DNA of 63,922 bases from Spirochaetota bacterium (GTDB lineage: Bacteria; Spirochaetota; UBA4802; UBA5368). Location: positions 1 through 63,922 of the forward strand of contig DATIKU010000042.1 of the NCBI GenBank assembly GCA_035477215.1, given 5' to 3'. Both the position numbers and the translations under genes were made by a program. Position 1 is the stretch's first letter, and each line of letters opens with the position of its first letter. Below, piece after piece: positions 57,198 through 63,922 of the stretch. The notes under the pieces are model-generated. The model was not told the DNA's origin and searched no databases. It saw only the letters and a program-made list of their open reading frames with translations.

Positions 57198-57842
57198 TCA
57201 CGCCTTCCTCGCCGAGTCGCGCAGCGCCGACGCGAGCATGCGCGCGAGCGTTCTCATGTGGCGGCGCACCTCGCGCGGCGATCGGCCGGGGTAATTCCTG
57301 AAGGTGATGAGCACGCCGTTGAGCGCGGCGAAAAGCGCGTGGGAGGCAAGCCGCGTCGTGCGCTTTTTCCATGCTGCGCCGAAAAGCTCGTCGAATCGGT
57401 CCAGGAGCGCTCGCTCGGCCGCGTTGAGCCGCTCGACAAGCCCGGGCCCAAGCGAACCGTCGAGCATGAAGTGCGTCATCATTCGGAAGTACTGGTCGTT
57501 GTCGCAGAGGTAGCGGACGAAACGCTCGGCGGCATCTTCAAGCGCGCCATTAGCGCCGGCCTTCGCGGCGATGCGCCCGAGCTCGCCGATGATAACATCT
57601 GCGCCCCGCAGAAATGCCTCGACGAAGAGGGACTGCTGGTCGGGGAAGTGCCGGTAAATGAGCGCGGGAGACACCCCGGCCTCGCGCGCGATATGGCGCA
57701 TCGTCACCTCGCCGAAGGACCTGGCGGCGAATACGCGCTCGGCGGCGTCGACGATGAGCGAGCGGCGCGCCGCGCGTTCCTTCTCGCGCAGCAGATCGAT
57801 CGTCTTTCCGCGCTTCGGCGATTGAACCGTATCCTTCGCCAC
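57198..57842 (-). CDS. TetR family regulator, divergent from UxaA-type lyase
   Basis: 214 residues from a GTG at 57842, chosen for the TGGAGGA site just upstream; a frame extending to 57962 adds unlikely sequence. The helix-turn-helix lies at residues about 22-65: RRSLIVDAAERVFAARSFGE, MRHIAREAGVSPALIYRHF. The ligand domain includes YFRMMTHFMLDGSLGPGL, a pattern common in fatty acid or aromatic regulators. It is divergent from the split lyase genes with 268 bases between the starts, so it probably controls them and itself. Confidence 0.88.
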   Translation of the reverse strand: MAKDTVQSPKRGKTIDLLREKERAARRSLIVDAAERVFAARSFGEVTMRHIAREAGVSPALIYRHFPDQQSLFVEAFLRGADVIIGELGRIAAKAGANGALEDAAERFVRYLCDNDQYFRMMTHFMLDGSLGPGLVERLNAAERALLDRFDELFGAAWKKRTTRLASHALFAALNGVLITFRNYPGRSPREVRRHMRTLARMLASALRDSARKA

Positions 57843-58037
57843 AAATCCTCCATCAATTACTGTGCCCGCCGGCCGGGGTCGCCCTGCATTTATCTCCCGA
57901 ACCCCACACCCTGTCAAACGCTTAAAGCCGCCGGGCGTTCCATGAGCGAAGGCCGTCATCACCCCCGGGCTTTCCCAAGCCCCCGAAAGCCAAGACCCCC
58001 TCCGATAAAACGCGACAAAAAAATACAGAGGGAGGCG

Positions 58038-58094
58038 ATGTTATGTTCTTAACATTTTTTACCGCGCTGTTATTTACTGTACGCTCAAACAGCG
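58038..58094 (+). promoter_or_regulatory. Two inverted repeats and a candidate promoter upstream of the lyase genes
   Basis: ATGTTA-tgttct-TAACAT (58038-58055) is a perfect 6-bp dyad. TTAACA (58049-58054) and TATTTA (58071-58076) make a weak promoter with a 16-base spacer, so the dyad would cover the -35. CGCTGTT (58065-58071) and AACAGCG (58088-58094) form a second hairpin just before the ribosome site GAGAGGAGG. Likely operator(s) of the divergent TetR protein. Confidence 0.45.
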
Positions 58095-58110
58095 AGAGGA
58101 GGAATCCGCC

Positions 58111-58374
58111 ATGAAATCCAATGTCGTCATCATCAACGAAAAGGACAACGTCGCGATCGCCCTTGAGGACATCGCAGCGGGAAGCGCCGCGAGCCTCCCG
58201 GACGGCGCCGAGATACGGGCGCATAGCGACGTGCCCTACAGCCACAAGATCGCGCTCTCCGACCTTTCGCCGGGCGACGAAATCGTCAAATACGGCGAGG
58301 TGATCGGCAACGCGAAGGAAACGATACGAAAGGGCGAGTGGGTGCACACGCACAACCTCGAGATAAGGGACTGA
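58111..58374 (+). CDS. SAF-domain small subunit of UxaA/SuyA-type lyase
   Basis: 87 residues. The SAF fold is seen from VVIINEKDNVAIALEDIAAG, GAEIRAHSDVPYSHKIALSDLSPGDEIVKYGEVIG and the end KGEWVHTHNLEIRD. In altronate dehydratase (UxaA) this is the N-terminal domain. As a separate small subunit it matches SuyA of (2R)-sulfolactate sulfo-lyase and similar split enzymes. It would act with the large subunit 16 bases downstream on a 2-hydroxy acid or sulfo-acid, with a metal. GAGAGGAGG precedes the ATG. Which substrate is used cannot be read here. Confidence 0.88.
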   Translation: MKSNVVIINEKDNVAIALEDIAAGSAASLPDGAEIRAHSDVPYSHKIALSDLSPGDEIVKYGEVIGNAKETIRKGEWVHTHNLEIRD

Positions 58375-58390
58375 AAAGGAGGATCGAGCC

Positions 58391-59551
58391 ATGGCGACAT
58401 TCAAAGGATACGAACGCCCCGAAGGCCCGGCGGGCATACGAAATCATGTTGCGGTGCTGCCCTCCGTGGCCTGCGCCAACGGCGTGGTGGCCGCAATCGC
58501 GCGCGCGGTGCCGGAGGCGGTGCCGATGTATCACGGTCACGGTTGCGGGCGGGGAGGCGCGGACCTGGAAATCCACCAGCGCACCCTCGTCAACCTGGGG
58601 AAGAACCCGAATGTTGCGGCGGTGCTGGTGGTGGGCCTGGGATGCGAAGTGCTGCGCGCGGAAGGCCTGGCGCTGGGTATCTCGCTTTCCAAAAAGCCGG
58701 TGGAATATTTTTACATTCAAAACGAGGGCGGCTCGCGAAGGGCCGCCGCGAAGGGCGTCGAAATAGTAAAGCGCATGCTCGCGGAGGCCGCGAAGCAGAA
58801 GCGCAGGGAGTTCCCGCTTTCCGAAATCAGGCTGGGCCTGGAGTGCGGGGGTTCGGACTCGTTTTCGGGAGTCACGGCCAACCCGGCCGTCGGCCTTGCC
58901 GCGGACTGGCTGGTTTCCGAGGGAGGCACAGTCATCCTTACCGAAACGACCGAGATGATCGGAACGAGCCACATCCTTGAGCGGAGGGCGAAGGACGCGG
59001 CGATCGCGCGGGGCATCAGCGAGCGCATCGCGGCGCAGGAGAAGCGCACGCACGAAATTCTGGGGCCCCTGGCCTCGTATGTGATCGCGCCCGGAAATAT
59101 GGACGGCGGCATGAGCTCGATCCGCGAGAAGTCTCTGGGATGCATCATTAAAGCGGGAAACACCACGATCAATCAGGTGCTCAACTACGCCGAGATACCC
59201 TCCGAGAAGGGCCTGGTTATAATGGACGGCCCCGGCTACGACATCGAGTCGATGACCGGCATCGCCGCGGCGGGCTGCCAGGCGATGATCTTCACGACGG
59301 GGCGCGGCAATCCGATCGGCTACCCGGTTGTGCCTGTGATCAAGGTCGCGAGCACCAGCCAGCTGTTTGAAAAGATGGAAGACGACATGGACGTAAACGC
59401 CGGCAGGATTCTCGAGGGCAGACTGCTTTGCGAAGTAGGGGACGAGCTGAAGGCCCTTTTGCGCAGGGTGCTCGACGGCGAAAAAACCAGGGCCGAGATA
59501 AACCAGCAGGACGGGATAATCTGCATGTACACACTTAACCCGTCATTCTAA
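58391..59551 (+). CDS. Large subunit of UxaA/SuyB-type lyase
   Basis: 386 residues, with AAAAGGAGG before the ATG. It begins FKGYERPEGPAGIRNHVAVLPSVACANGVV, the family start. Metal-binding and catalytic regions are HGHGCGRGGADLEIHQRTL, VVGLGCEVLRAEG, LECGGSDSFSGVTANPAVG and GMSSIREKSLGCIIKAGN. These correspond to the C-terminal domain of altronate dehydratase or galactarate dehydratase, or SuyB. It forms the active enzyme with the 87-residue subunit. No uronate or sulfonate pathway gene is adjacent, so the reaction remains open between hydro-lyase and sulfo-lyase. Confidence 0.9.
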   Translation: MATFKGYERPEGPAGIRNHVAVLPSVACANGVVAAIARAVPEAVPMYHGHGCGRGGADLEIHQRTLVNLGKNPNVAAVLVVGLGCEVLRAEGLALGISLSKKPVEYFYIQNEGGSRRAAAKGVEIVKRMLAEAAKQKRREFPLSEIRLGLECGGSDSFSGVTANPAVGLAADWLVSEGGTVILTETTEMIGTSHILERRAKDAAIARGISERIAAQEKRTHEILGPLASYVIAPGNMDGGMSSIREKSLGCIIKAGNTTINQVLNYAEIPSEKGLVIMDGPGYDIESMTGIAAAGCQAMIFTTGRGNPIGYPVVPVIKVASTSQLFEKMEDDMDVNAGRILEGRLLCEVGDELKALLRRVLDGEKTRAEINQQDGIICMYTLNPSF

Positions 59552-59645
59552 CGCGGGCCGCGGGGCAATAATAAATGCGGGAGGTTTTATTACGAATGTT
59601 TTCCTGTTCCGGCGAATTGCGTATCGGTGTGTTACGGAAGGAATT

Positions 59646-60060
59646 GTGCGCCGGGTGCGAAAGAAACGATATAAAAACAAACCACCTATGACACTCCTCG
59701 CCGCTTTGTTTGCTGTTTGTGCGCTCATGCTTTTCGCGCCAGACCCGGGCACGACCGCCCCGCCGGACCCGGCCACAAAGCACGGCGTCCGGATCCTTCG
59801 CGACATCCGGGGCGCGCCGCACGTCTTCGGTAAAAAGGACACCGACGCGGCCTTCGGCCTGGCCTACGCGCATGCCGAGGACGACTTCCGAACCATGCAG
59901 CTTATCATGATGGCGATCAGCGGCCGCCTTGCGAGCGTGCTCGGGCCCGGAGGCGCCGGTAACGACTACCTCGTGCATCTGATCCGGCTGCGGGACACGG
60001 TCGACGCGAAATACCATACCGATCTCGATCCACAAGCGCGCGCTGCGAGGAGAAAGACGC
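59646..60060 (+). pseudogene. Truncated penicillin-acylase-family gene (N-terminal remnant)
   Basis: The frame starts with a signal-like segment (MTLLAALFAVCALMLFAPD) and the acylase N-terminus: VRILRDIRGAPHVFGKKDTD and AAFGLAYAHAEDDFRTMQL. It continues to DTVDAKYHTDLDPQARA and then becomes unrelated sequence near 60045. No catalytic Ser region follows, where an intact member would continue for over 600 residues. This is not a copy of the intact neighbour at 60603-63086; it resembles a different acylase subfamily. After the break the minus strand reads EFLELLDFIERYAMMGR, perhaps a scrap of another gene. A deletion or rearrangement joined the two. Confidence 0.75.
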
Positions 60061-60205
60061 CGACAAACCCGATGCACCGGCCCATCATCGCATACCGTTC
60101 GATGAAGTCCAGAAGTTCTAAAAACTCAACTGCCGGCGCCCGGAGCAGTGCCACTAAAAGTCCAAGGGCCTCTTGACGGTTTAATACACAGAAAACTGCC
60201 CCCCC

Positions 60206-60335
60206 GCGGCATAAAGTTCCGCGGCATACCGCCGGTTATCAGAAGTCCGTGCTTTGAAAAATGTCCTCGCCTCCCGGGAGAAATCGCCATCTTCTTTGGA
60301 AAAGGCCCCTTGACAGGGGCCTTATAATTAATCCA
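60206..60335. repeat. Intergenic repeat, copy 1
   Basis: Shares an ordered series of blocks with 63143-63250: GCGGCAtAAAGTT, GGCATACcGCCG, TTATC, TTTGAAA, GTCCTC, CCCGGG and a GCCCC hairpin. This copy has about 16 extra bases and a perfect terminal hairpin AAGGCCCC-ttgaca-GGGGCCTT (60302-60323). The two copies, in the same orientation, bracket the intact acylase gene. Confidence 0.6.
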
Positions 60336-60344
60336 TTCATGCCG

Positions 60345-60500
60345 CGGAGAGTCCGGGGGTGGTGAAGAGCAGCCGGGGCGCGAGGCCGGTGGGGACCGCC
60401 AGCAGGAAGGGCCTGCGCCTTCCCCACCGGCTGGTCGGTGAGGACGTCGTACACGGTACCCGGCATCATGATGAACCCCGCGAAGGCGCTGTCACGCCCC
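60345..60500 (-). pseudogene. Remnant of a GPH/MFS-type transporter
   Basis: Read on the minus strand, one frame gives FAGFIMMPGTVYDVLTDQ and the next frame gives TSRWGRRRPFLLAVPTGL, ending in a TGA. The RWGRRRPFLL motif after a D-x-LTD segment is the hallmark of the TM2-TM3 loop in sugar-cation (GPH) and related MFS transporters. A frameshift separates the halves and the rest of the protein is missing. Confidence 0.5.
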
Positions 60501-60602
60501 CACCGTCACGGCATGCACGCCGCCGAGAGTGTGCCACGCGGGGGCGGGAAAGTAAAAATCAATTTCATGCGCCCGGGGATGGGTGCCGTTCAATATTGAA
60601 AA

Positions 60603-63086
60603 TCACTTTCCGGGTTTAAACACCAGTTTGGCCTTCATGTTTTTCTCGACGGCCTCCCTGTCCATCCACATGGGGATTGACTTAACCTCCATCCACATCC
60701 GTGTCTGGTCGTCATAGTGCGGGGAAAGCCAGCGCTCGGATTGCCCGGTGGATATCACGAACCTCGCGTTATGGAGATCGGCGAAGTCAATGACATGGCG
60801 CATAGACGCCCCTTCGGTCACTTTATAGGGTTTCTCGGAAATGTTTCTGAGGAACCCGGGCCTCACCGTCGAGATGTCCCCGGGAAAGGCGAACGGGCCG
60901 ATGTTCCAGAGCCACTTGAAAGGCGCGACGGAACCGAGGGCGTGCTTGAACGTGTACGTATGGACCTTCCCCCATTTCCATTTCGAGATGTCCCCGCCGA
61001 AATACGCGGTGAGCTCCCTGTCCGCGTCGCTGAGGCTCTTGACGAGAATGTCTTCTCTTCCTTCGATCTTCTTCGTGGCCGGGTCGTCATACCAGCTCGA
61101 GTAGGGACCGCCGCGCAGCATCAGCAGGCAGATTCCCGACGAGTACGACATCTGGTCCCTGTAATCCCCGTAAAGCTGCGCGTCCATCTTGTTTCCGAAT
61201 AGATTGTCCATCGCCCGGGCGAAGACCTCGAAGGCGATGGTCATCCCGACGCTTTCCACGTCCGATGAGCCGTCCCATTCCCTGAGGTACCGGGCCAGTT
61301 CCTCCGTTCGACTGTCCCGGGCCTTGAGGCCCTTGACGGCCTGGATGACAAGCCCGGCTATCTCAAGGCCGAACAGGGAGTGCGTGTCGGCCTGGATTTC
61401 CCTCATGCTTTCGGAGGTGGCGGGCCCGCCGGATTTGAGCAGTTTTTCTATCCTCATGGCCCGGTATGGAAGGACCACGGCGCTTGGTTGTATTGCATAC
61501 GGGTAGCGCCCATCGGATATCTCGTTATTGGCCGTCACGATGTAGCCCGCCCTGGGATTGTAGAGCTCGGGGAGCTCTTCAAAGGGGATGACCCCTTTCC
61601 ATTCATGTTCCCCGTCCCATCCCGGAACGGGCTCCAGGCCGGTTCCCCTGGTCCGCGTGGGCACCATCCCGCTTACTTTGAAACCAATATTACCCTCCCT
61701 GTCGGCGTAAACCCAGTTCCACACGAACGCGTTGTAACGGGAGAGCGCTTTCTTGAACGACGGCCAGTTTTTCACCGTCATGATATCCATCGAAAAGGTG
61801 GTTATTCCTTTCATGGCCCCGTCCACTGTCCTCAGTGCCAGCGGCGGTCCGTCCTTGACCGGTTCCTTTGTCAGCGAGTTGATTATGGGGCCGTGCCTGC
61901 TGATGAGAACGTTTACATCGACGTATTTTTTGCCGTTGCCTGATTTTAAATATATCCTTTCGGAAACGACCTTGAAGGGCTCATACCTCCCCTTGTACAG
62001 GTATTCCCCGGCGTTCGCGGGGTTGACCTTCTCGATATAGATGTCCTGTATGTCGCCTCCGGTGGTGGTCGCGCCCCAGGCGATGTGCCGGTTGTGCCCG
62101 GCGATGATTCCAGGAAAGCCCGGAAGCGTTATCCCGGTAACGTCGATCCCGTCCCCGCAGAGGTGCGCCTGATACCACAGCGAAGGGAGCATCAGCGGCA
62201 TGTGGTAGTCGTTGGCCAGTATCGGCTTCCCTGACCTGGTGCGCCTGCCGGAAACGGCCCAGCAGTTGCTGTGCACCATCATGCTGTGGAGCCCGCTGTA
62301 GCCGGCCAGGAGGGAGTCGGCTTTCAATACTTCCGCGATCACGCGGGGGTTTACCCTCGGGATCGCATCTCCCGTGCTGCCGGTGCCGTCTATTGCCAGC
62401 GGCATTCCCTCCCCGTCGGCGTGATGCCCGGGGAGACTCATGTAGGGGCCATGATAGGAGAGGGCGGGAAACAGCTCCCTCCCTCTTTTGTCGCCCAATT
62501 GGGACCGGGCAGACAGGCGGGCGAGCTCGAATTTCCAGTTGTGGTTGTTGAGAAACGACTGGTACATGATTATGGCGAGCAAGTCCTGCGCCGTGAAAGG
62601 CTCGGGCGCGTACCCGAGCGCGCGAAATTCCATCGGCAGTTCACCCTTTTTGTTCTTTATGTAATGGTTGATTCCGTTGAGAAACGCTTCCAGATACTCC
62701 TTTTCCCCGGCCGTGAGACCCTCCTGTGTTTTCTTCGCGCCGCGGCCGAAACCGAGGACGCGTGAGAACCTGTCCGCTTCCAGGGCGATCTCGCCGAACA
62801 GCTCGGACAACCGCCCGAGCGAGACCCTGCGCAGGATGTCCATCTGCCAGAGCCTGTCCTGCGCCATCGAATAACCGAGACCGAAGGCAAGGTCATTTTT
62901 CGTGCCGGCGAAAATATGGGGAATGCCGTAGGTGTCCCTTATAACCTCGATGTTTCCCCGTATACCGGGTACCGAAAGAATCCCCTCGTAGCCCGGCAGC
63001 GTCGACTTCACGAAGATATACGTGCCGCCGGCCAGCAAAATCAGTATGATGACGACAGCCACTCCGATGCGTCGCAGCGTTTTCAT
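60603..63086 (-). CDS. Penicillin acylase family amidohydrolase
   Basis: 827 residues, full length. A membrane anchor or signal (AVVIILILLAGGTYIFV) precedes the alpha chain with IEVIRDTYGIPHIFAGTKND and LAFGLGYSMAQDRLWQMDIL. The beta chain should start at Ser273 in HSNCWAVSG, the self-cleaving Ntn nucleophile (family GSNxWAVSG). Later landmarks are PGFPGIIAGHNRHIAWGAT, SRHGPIINSL, YNAFVWNWVYADREGNIGF and ANNEISDGRYPY. It hydrolyses amides such as N-acyl-homoserine lactones, acylated amino acids or beta-lactam side chains in the periplasm; which one is not evident. It lies between two copies of an intergenic repeat. AATGAAAAC start with no strong ribosome site. Confidence 0.93.
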   Translation of the reverse strand: MKTLRRIGVAVVIILILLAGGTYIFVKSTLPGYEGILSVPGIRGNIEVIRDTYGIPHIFAGTKNDLAFGLGYSMAQDRLWQMDILRRVSLGRLSELFGEIALEADRFSRVLGFGRGAKKTQEGLTAGEKEYLEAFLNGINHYIKNKKGELPMEFRALGYAPEPFTAQDLLAIIMYQSFLNNHNWKFELARLSARSQLGDKRGRELFPALSYHGPYMSLPGHHADGEGMPLAIDGTGSTGDAIPRVNPRVIAEVLKADSLLAGYSGLHSMMVHSNCWAVSGRRTRSGKPILANDYHMPLMLPSLWYQAHLCGDGIDVTGITLPGFPGIIAGHNRHIAWGATTTGGDIQDIYIEKVNPANAGEYLYKGRYEPFKVVSERIYLKSGNGKKYVDVNVLISRHGPIINSLTKEPVKDGPPLALRTVDGAMKGITTFSMDIMTVKNWPSFKKALSRYNAFVWNWVYADREGNIGFKVSGMVPTRTRGTGLEPVPGWDGEHEWKGVIPFEELPELYNPRAGYIVTANNEISDGRYPYAIQPSAVVLPYRAMRIEKLLKSGGPATSESMREIQADTHSLFGLEIAGLVIQAVKGLKARDSRTEELARYLREWDGSSDVESVGMTIAFEVFARAMDNLFGNKMDAQLYGDYRDQMSYSSGICLLMLRGGPYSSWYDDPATKKIEGREDILVKSLSDADRELTAYFGGDISKWKWGKVHTYTFKHALGSVAPFKWLWNIGPFAFPGDISTVRPGFLRNISEKPYKVTEGASMRHVIDFADLHNARFVISTGQSERWLSPHYDDQTRMWMEVKSIPMWMDREAVEKNMKAKLVFKPGK

Positions 63087-63142
63087 TGTTGCGGCCTCAT
63101 GAATGTTTAAATTTTTTTATCCATAGGAAAGTGCGTCACCCT

Positions 63143-63250
63143 GCGGCAAAAAGTTTACGTGGCATACTGCCGTTTATCGGCAGTTCCCCCTTTGAAACAA
63201 GTCCTCTCTCCCCGGGGAAAAGCCCCTCGTGCAGCGGCCGTTTAAAATTT
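63143..63250. repeat. Intergenic repeat, copy 2
   Basis: Same block order and direction as copy 1 at 60206-60335. Here CTGCCG-tttat-CGGCAG is an intact hairpin (about 63168-63184), which is broken in copy 1, and the distal GCCCC hairpin is degraded. It lies 57 bases upstream of the intact acylase start. Confidence 0.6.
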
Positions 63251-63358
63251 AATTCTTAGATTTCATTCTACAATCGTGTGTAAAAAACAGCAAGGATATT
63301 ACCGGGGCCGATACAATCGCTTTAATGACGCTTATTCAAACACTCATACAATCAGGTT
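63251..63358. other. Intergenic sequence after repeat copy 2
   Basis: AT-rich, no gene or repeat recognised. Confidence 0.3.
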
Positions 63359-63750
63359 CTATATTCTCCTGTTTTTGTGCTCTGGTAAATTCTTCAGCGT
63401 AAGACCCGGAGATGCTTCTCTGTTTCTCTTGAATCGAAAATCGCAGCAGGGGCCGCCATAATTCAGCGTGGTCGTGCGGTGAAGACCCGTACGCAGCGCT
63501 CTCGATGCGGCCAGATCGCCTACGCATATGCACGGCATGTACTGCTCGGCGCCCATCTGCCGTAAAAGTTTCAATACCGCGCATTCGGTATAGTCCGTCC
63601 CGTAATCAAAATCGGCGCTGTCTCCATCCACCTATTCGATGACCCAGTCACCGGGATATGTATCCAATTGCGATTGTACGGCGAATCATCTGAGCTTTTT
63701 CCGGTGCGAACCCGAGAACTCAATCCACCGGAGCAGCCACTTCAGGAAAG
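63359..63750 (-). pseudogene. Broken ATC-hydrolase-like gene (C-terminal part)
   Basis: One minus-strand frame encodes the C-terminal half of an L-2-amino-thiazoline-4-carboxylic acid hydrolase-like protein. Landmarks are YPGDWVIE-stop-VDGDSADFDYGTDYTECAVL, GAEQYMPCICVGDL and RTTTLNYGGPCCDFRFKR. It has two in-frame stops: TGA near 63706 and TAG at 63634-63632, the latter where relatives usually have an aromatic or similar residue after WV(I/V)E. Upstream, LKWLLRWIEFSGSHRKK keeps the same frame. The N-terminal half is not recognisable. Two different stop codons make recoding unlikely. Confidence 0.65.
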
Positions 63751-63912
63751 ATGCACACGACGATGCCGCAGTGCAGGGCCGCCACGACGGCCGTCGCGAT
63801 GAAGGCTACGATTATGGCTGTGGTCTATTCTAAAGCGGAAATTGAATTACACGTCCCGCCTGCCTGTACACAACGGCGGACGGACGATGTCAATCGCTTT
63901 CCTGTGGAGAGC

Positions 63913-63922
63913 GGGGGGGGGG
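63913..63922. other. Terminal poly-G run
   Basis: The window ends in ten consecutive G. In a short-read assembly this commonly reflects no-signal base calls in two-colour sequencing. It suggests that the window edge is a contig edge and not a biological boundary. Confidence 0.6.

Noticed and set aside
59966-60154. A 62-codon minus-strand frame reading EFLELLDFIERYAMMGR as a gene
   Set aside because: It overlaps the acylase remnant antisense over most of its length; only a short upstream part looks protein-like, so I treat it as a scrap at a rearrangement junction.

Overview
The window looks like one whole contig from an uncultured spirochaete of the leptospiral branch. Three things suggest this. 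The left end carries a giant secreted protein resembling the Leptospira TIGR04388 ('Lepto_longest') family. The 16S rRNA, read on the minus strand, has leptospira-like stretches around the 338-518 region. The 5S gene is absent from the rRNA operon, which fits a lineage where rRNA genes tend to be unlinked. The GC content is fairly high, the cell envelope is diderm (lipoproteins, TolC proteins, RND pumps, a TonB-dependent receptor), and the last ten bases are a poly-G run that looks like an assembly or sequencing end artefact.

Layout. 1-10.4 kb (minus strand): a giant coiled-coil/beta-repeat protein cut by the contig edge, a secreted protein that overlaps its start, and a small lipoprotein. 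10.9-26.9 kb (plus): a long envelope locus with a TPR lipoprotein, a second lipoprotein, a TolC-type channel, a periplasmic adaptor and two different RND permeases in tandem. These are followed by a small multi-pass membrane protein, two paralogous Big_5/SbsA-Ig lipoproteins separated by a strongly structured 107-base element, a SurA-N-like anchored protein and another TPR lipoprotein. 26.9-31.2 kb: a lipoprotein, a 51-residue protein with its own promoter, a YjbR protein, a PAS/GAF histidine kinase and rdgB. 31.2-36.6 kb (minus): a 16S-tRNA-Ile-tRNA-Ala-23S operon with promoter, boxA-like element, processing stems and terminator, but no 5S.

36.6-40.1 kb: an RsbRD-N-like sensor protein, a FAD-linked glycolate/lactate-type oxidase, a lone receiver-domain protein and MTA phosphorylase. 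40.2-45.2 kb (minus): a TonB transport locus in the order small secreted protein A, exbB, exbD, tonB, small secreted protein B, TonB-dependent receptor. Proteins A and B are paralogues with a shared Cys/His-containing motif, and the receptor plug carries a CxxC. This is the best candidate for an undescribed system here. 45.3-49.6 kb: an alpha/beta hydrolase next to a PlsB-like acyltransferase, then an AidB-like acyl-CoA dehydrogenase with a palindromic operator. 50.0-55.1 kb: a MacAB-TolC-like ABC exporter operon ending in its own TetR gene, with a promoter and overlapping 18-bp dyad.

55.2-59.6 kb: a membrane chemoreceptor with a dyad on its promoter, then a TetR gene divergent from a split UxaA/SuyAB-type lyase. 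59.6-63.9 kb is a decaying region. An intact penicillin-acylase-family gene sits between two copies of an intergenic repeat and is surrounded by remnants of a second acylase, a GPH-type transporter and an ATC-hydrolase-like gene with two in-frame stops.
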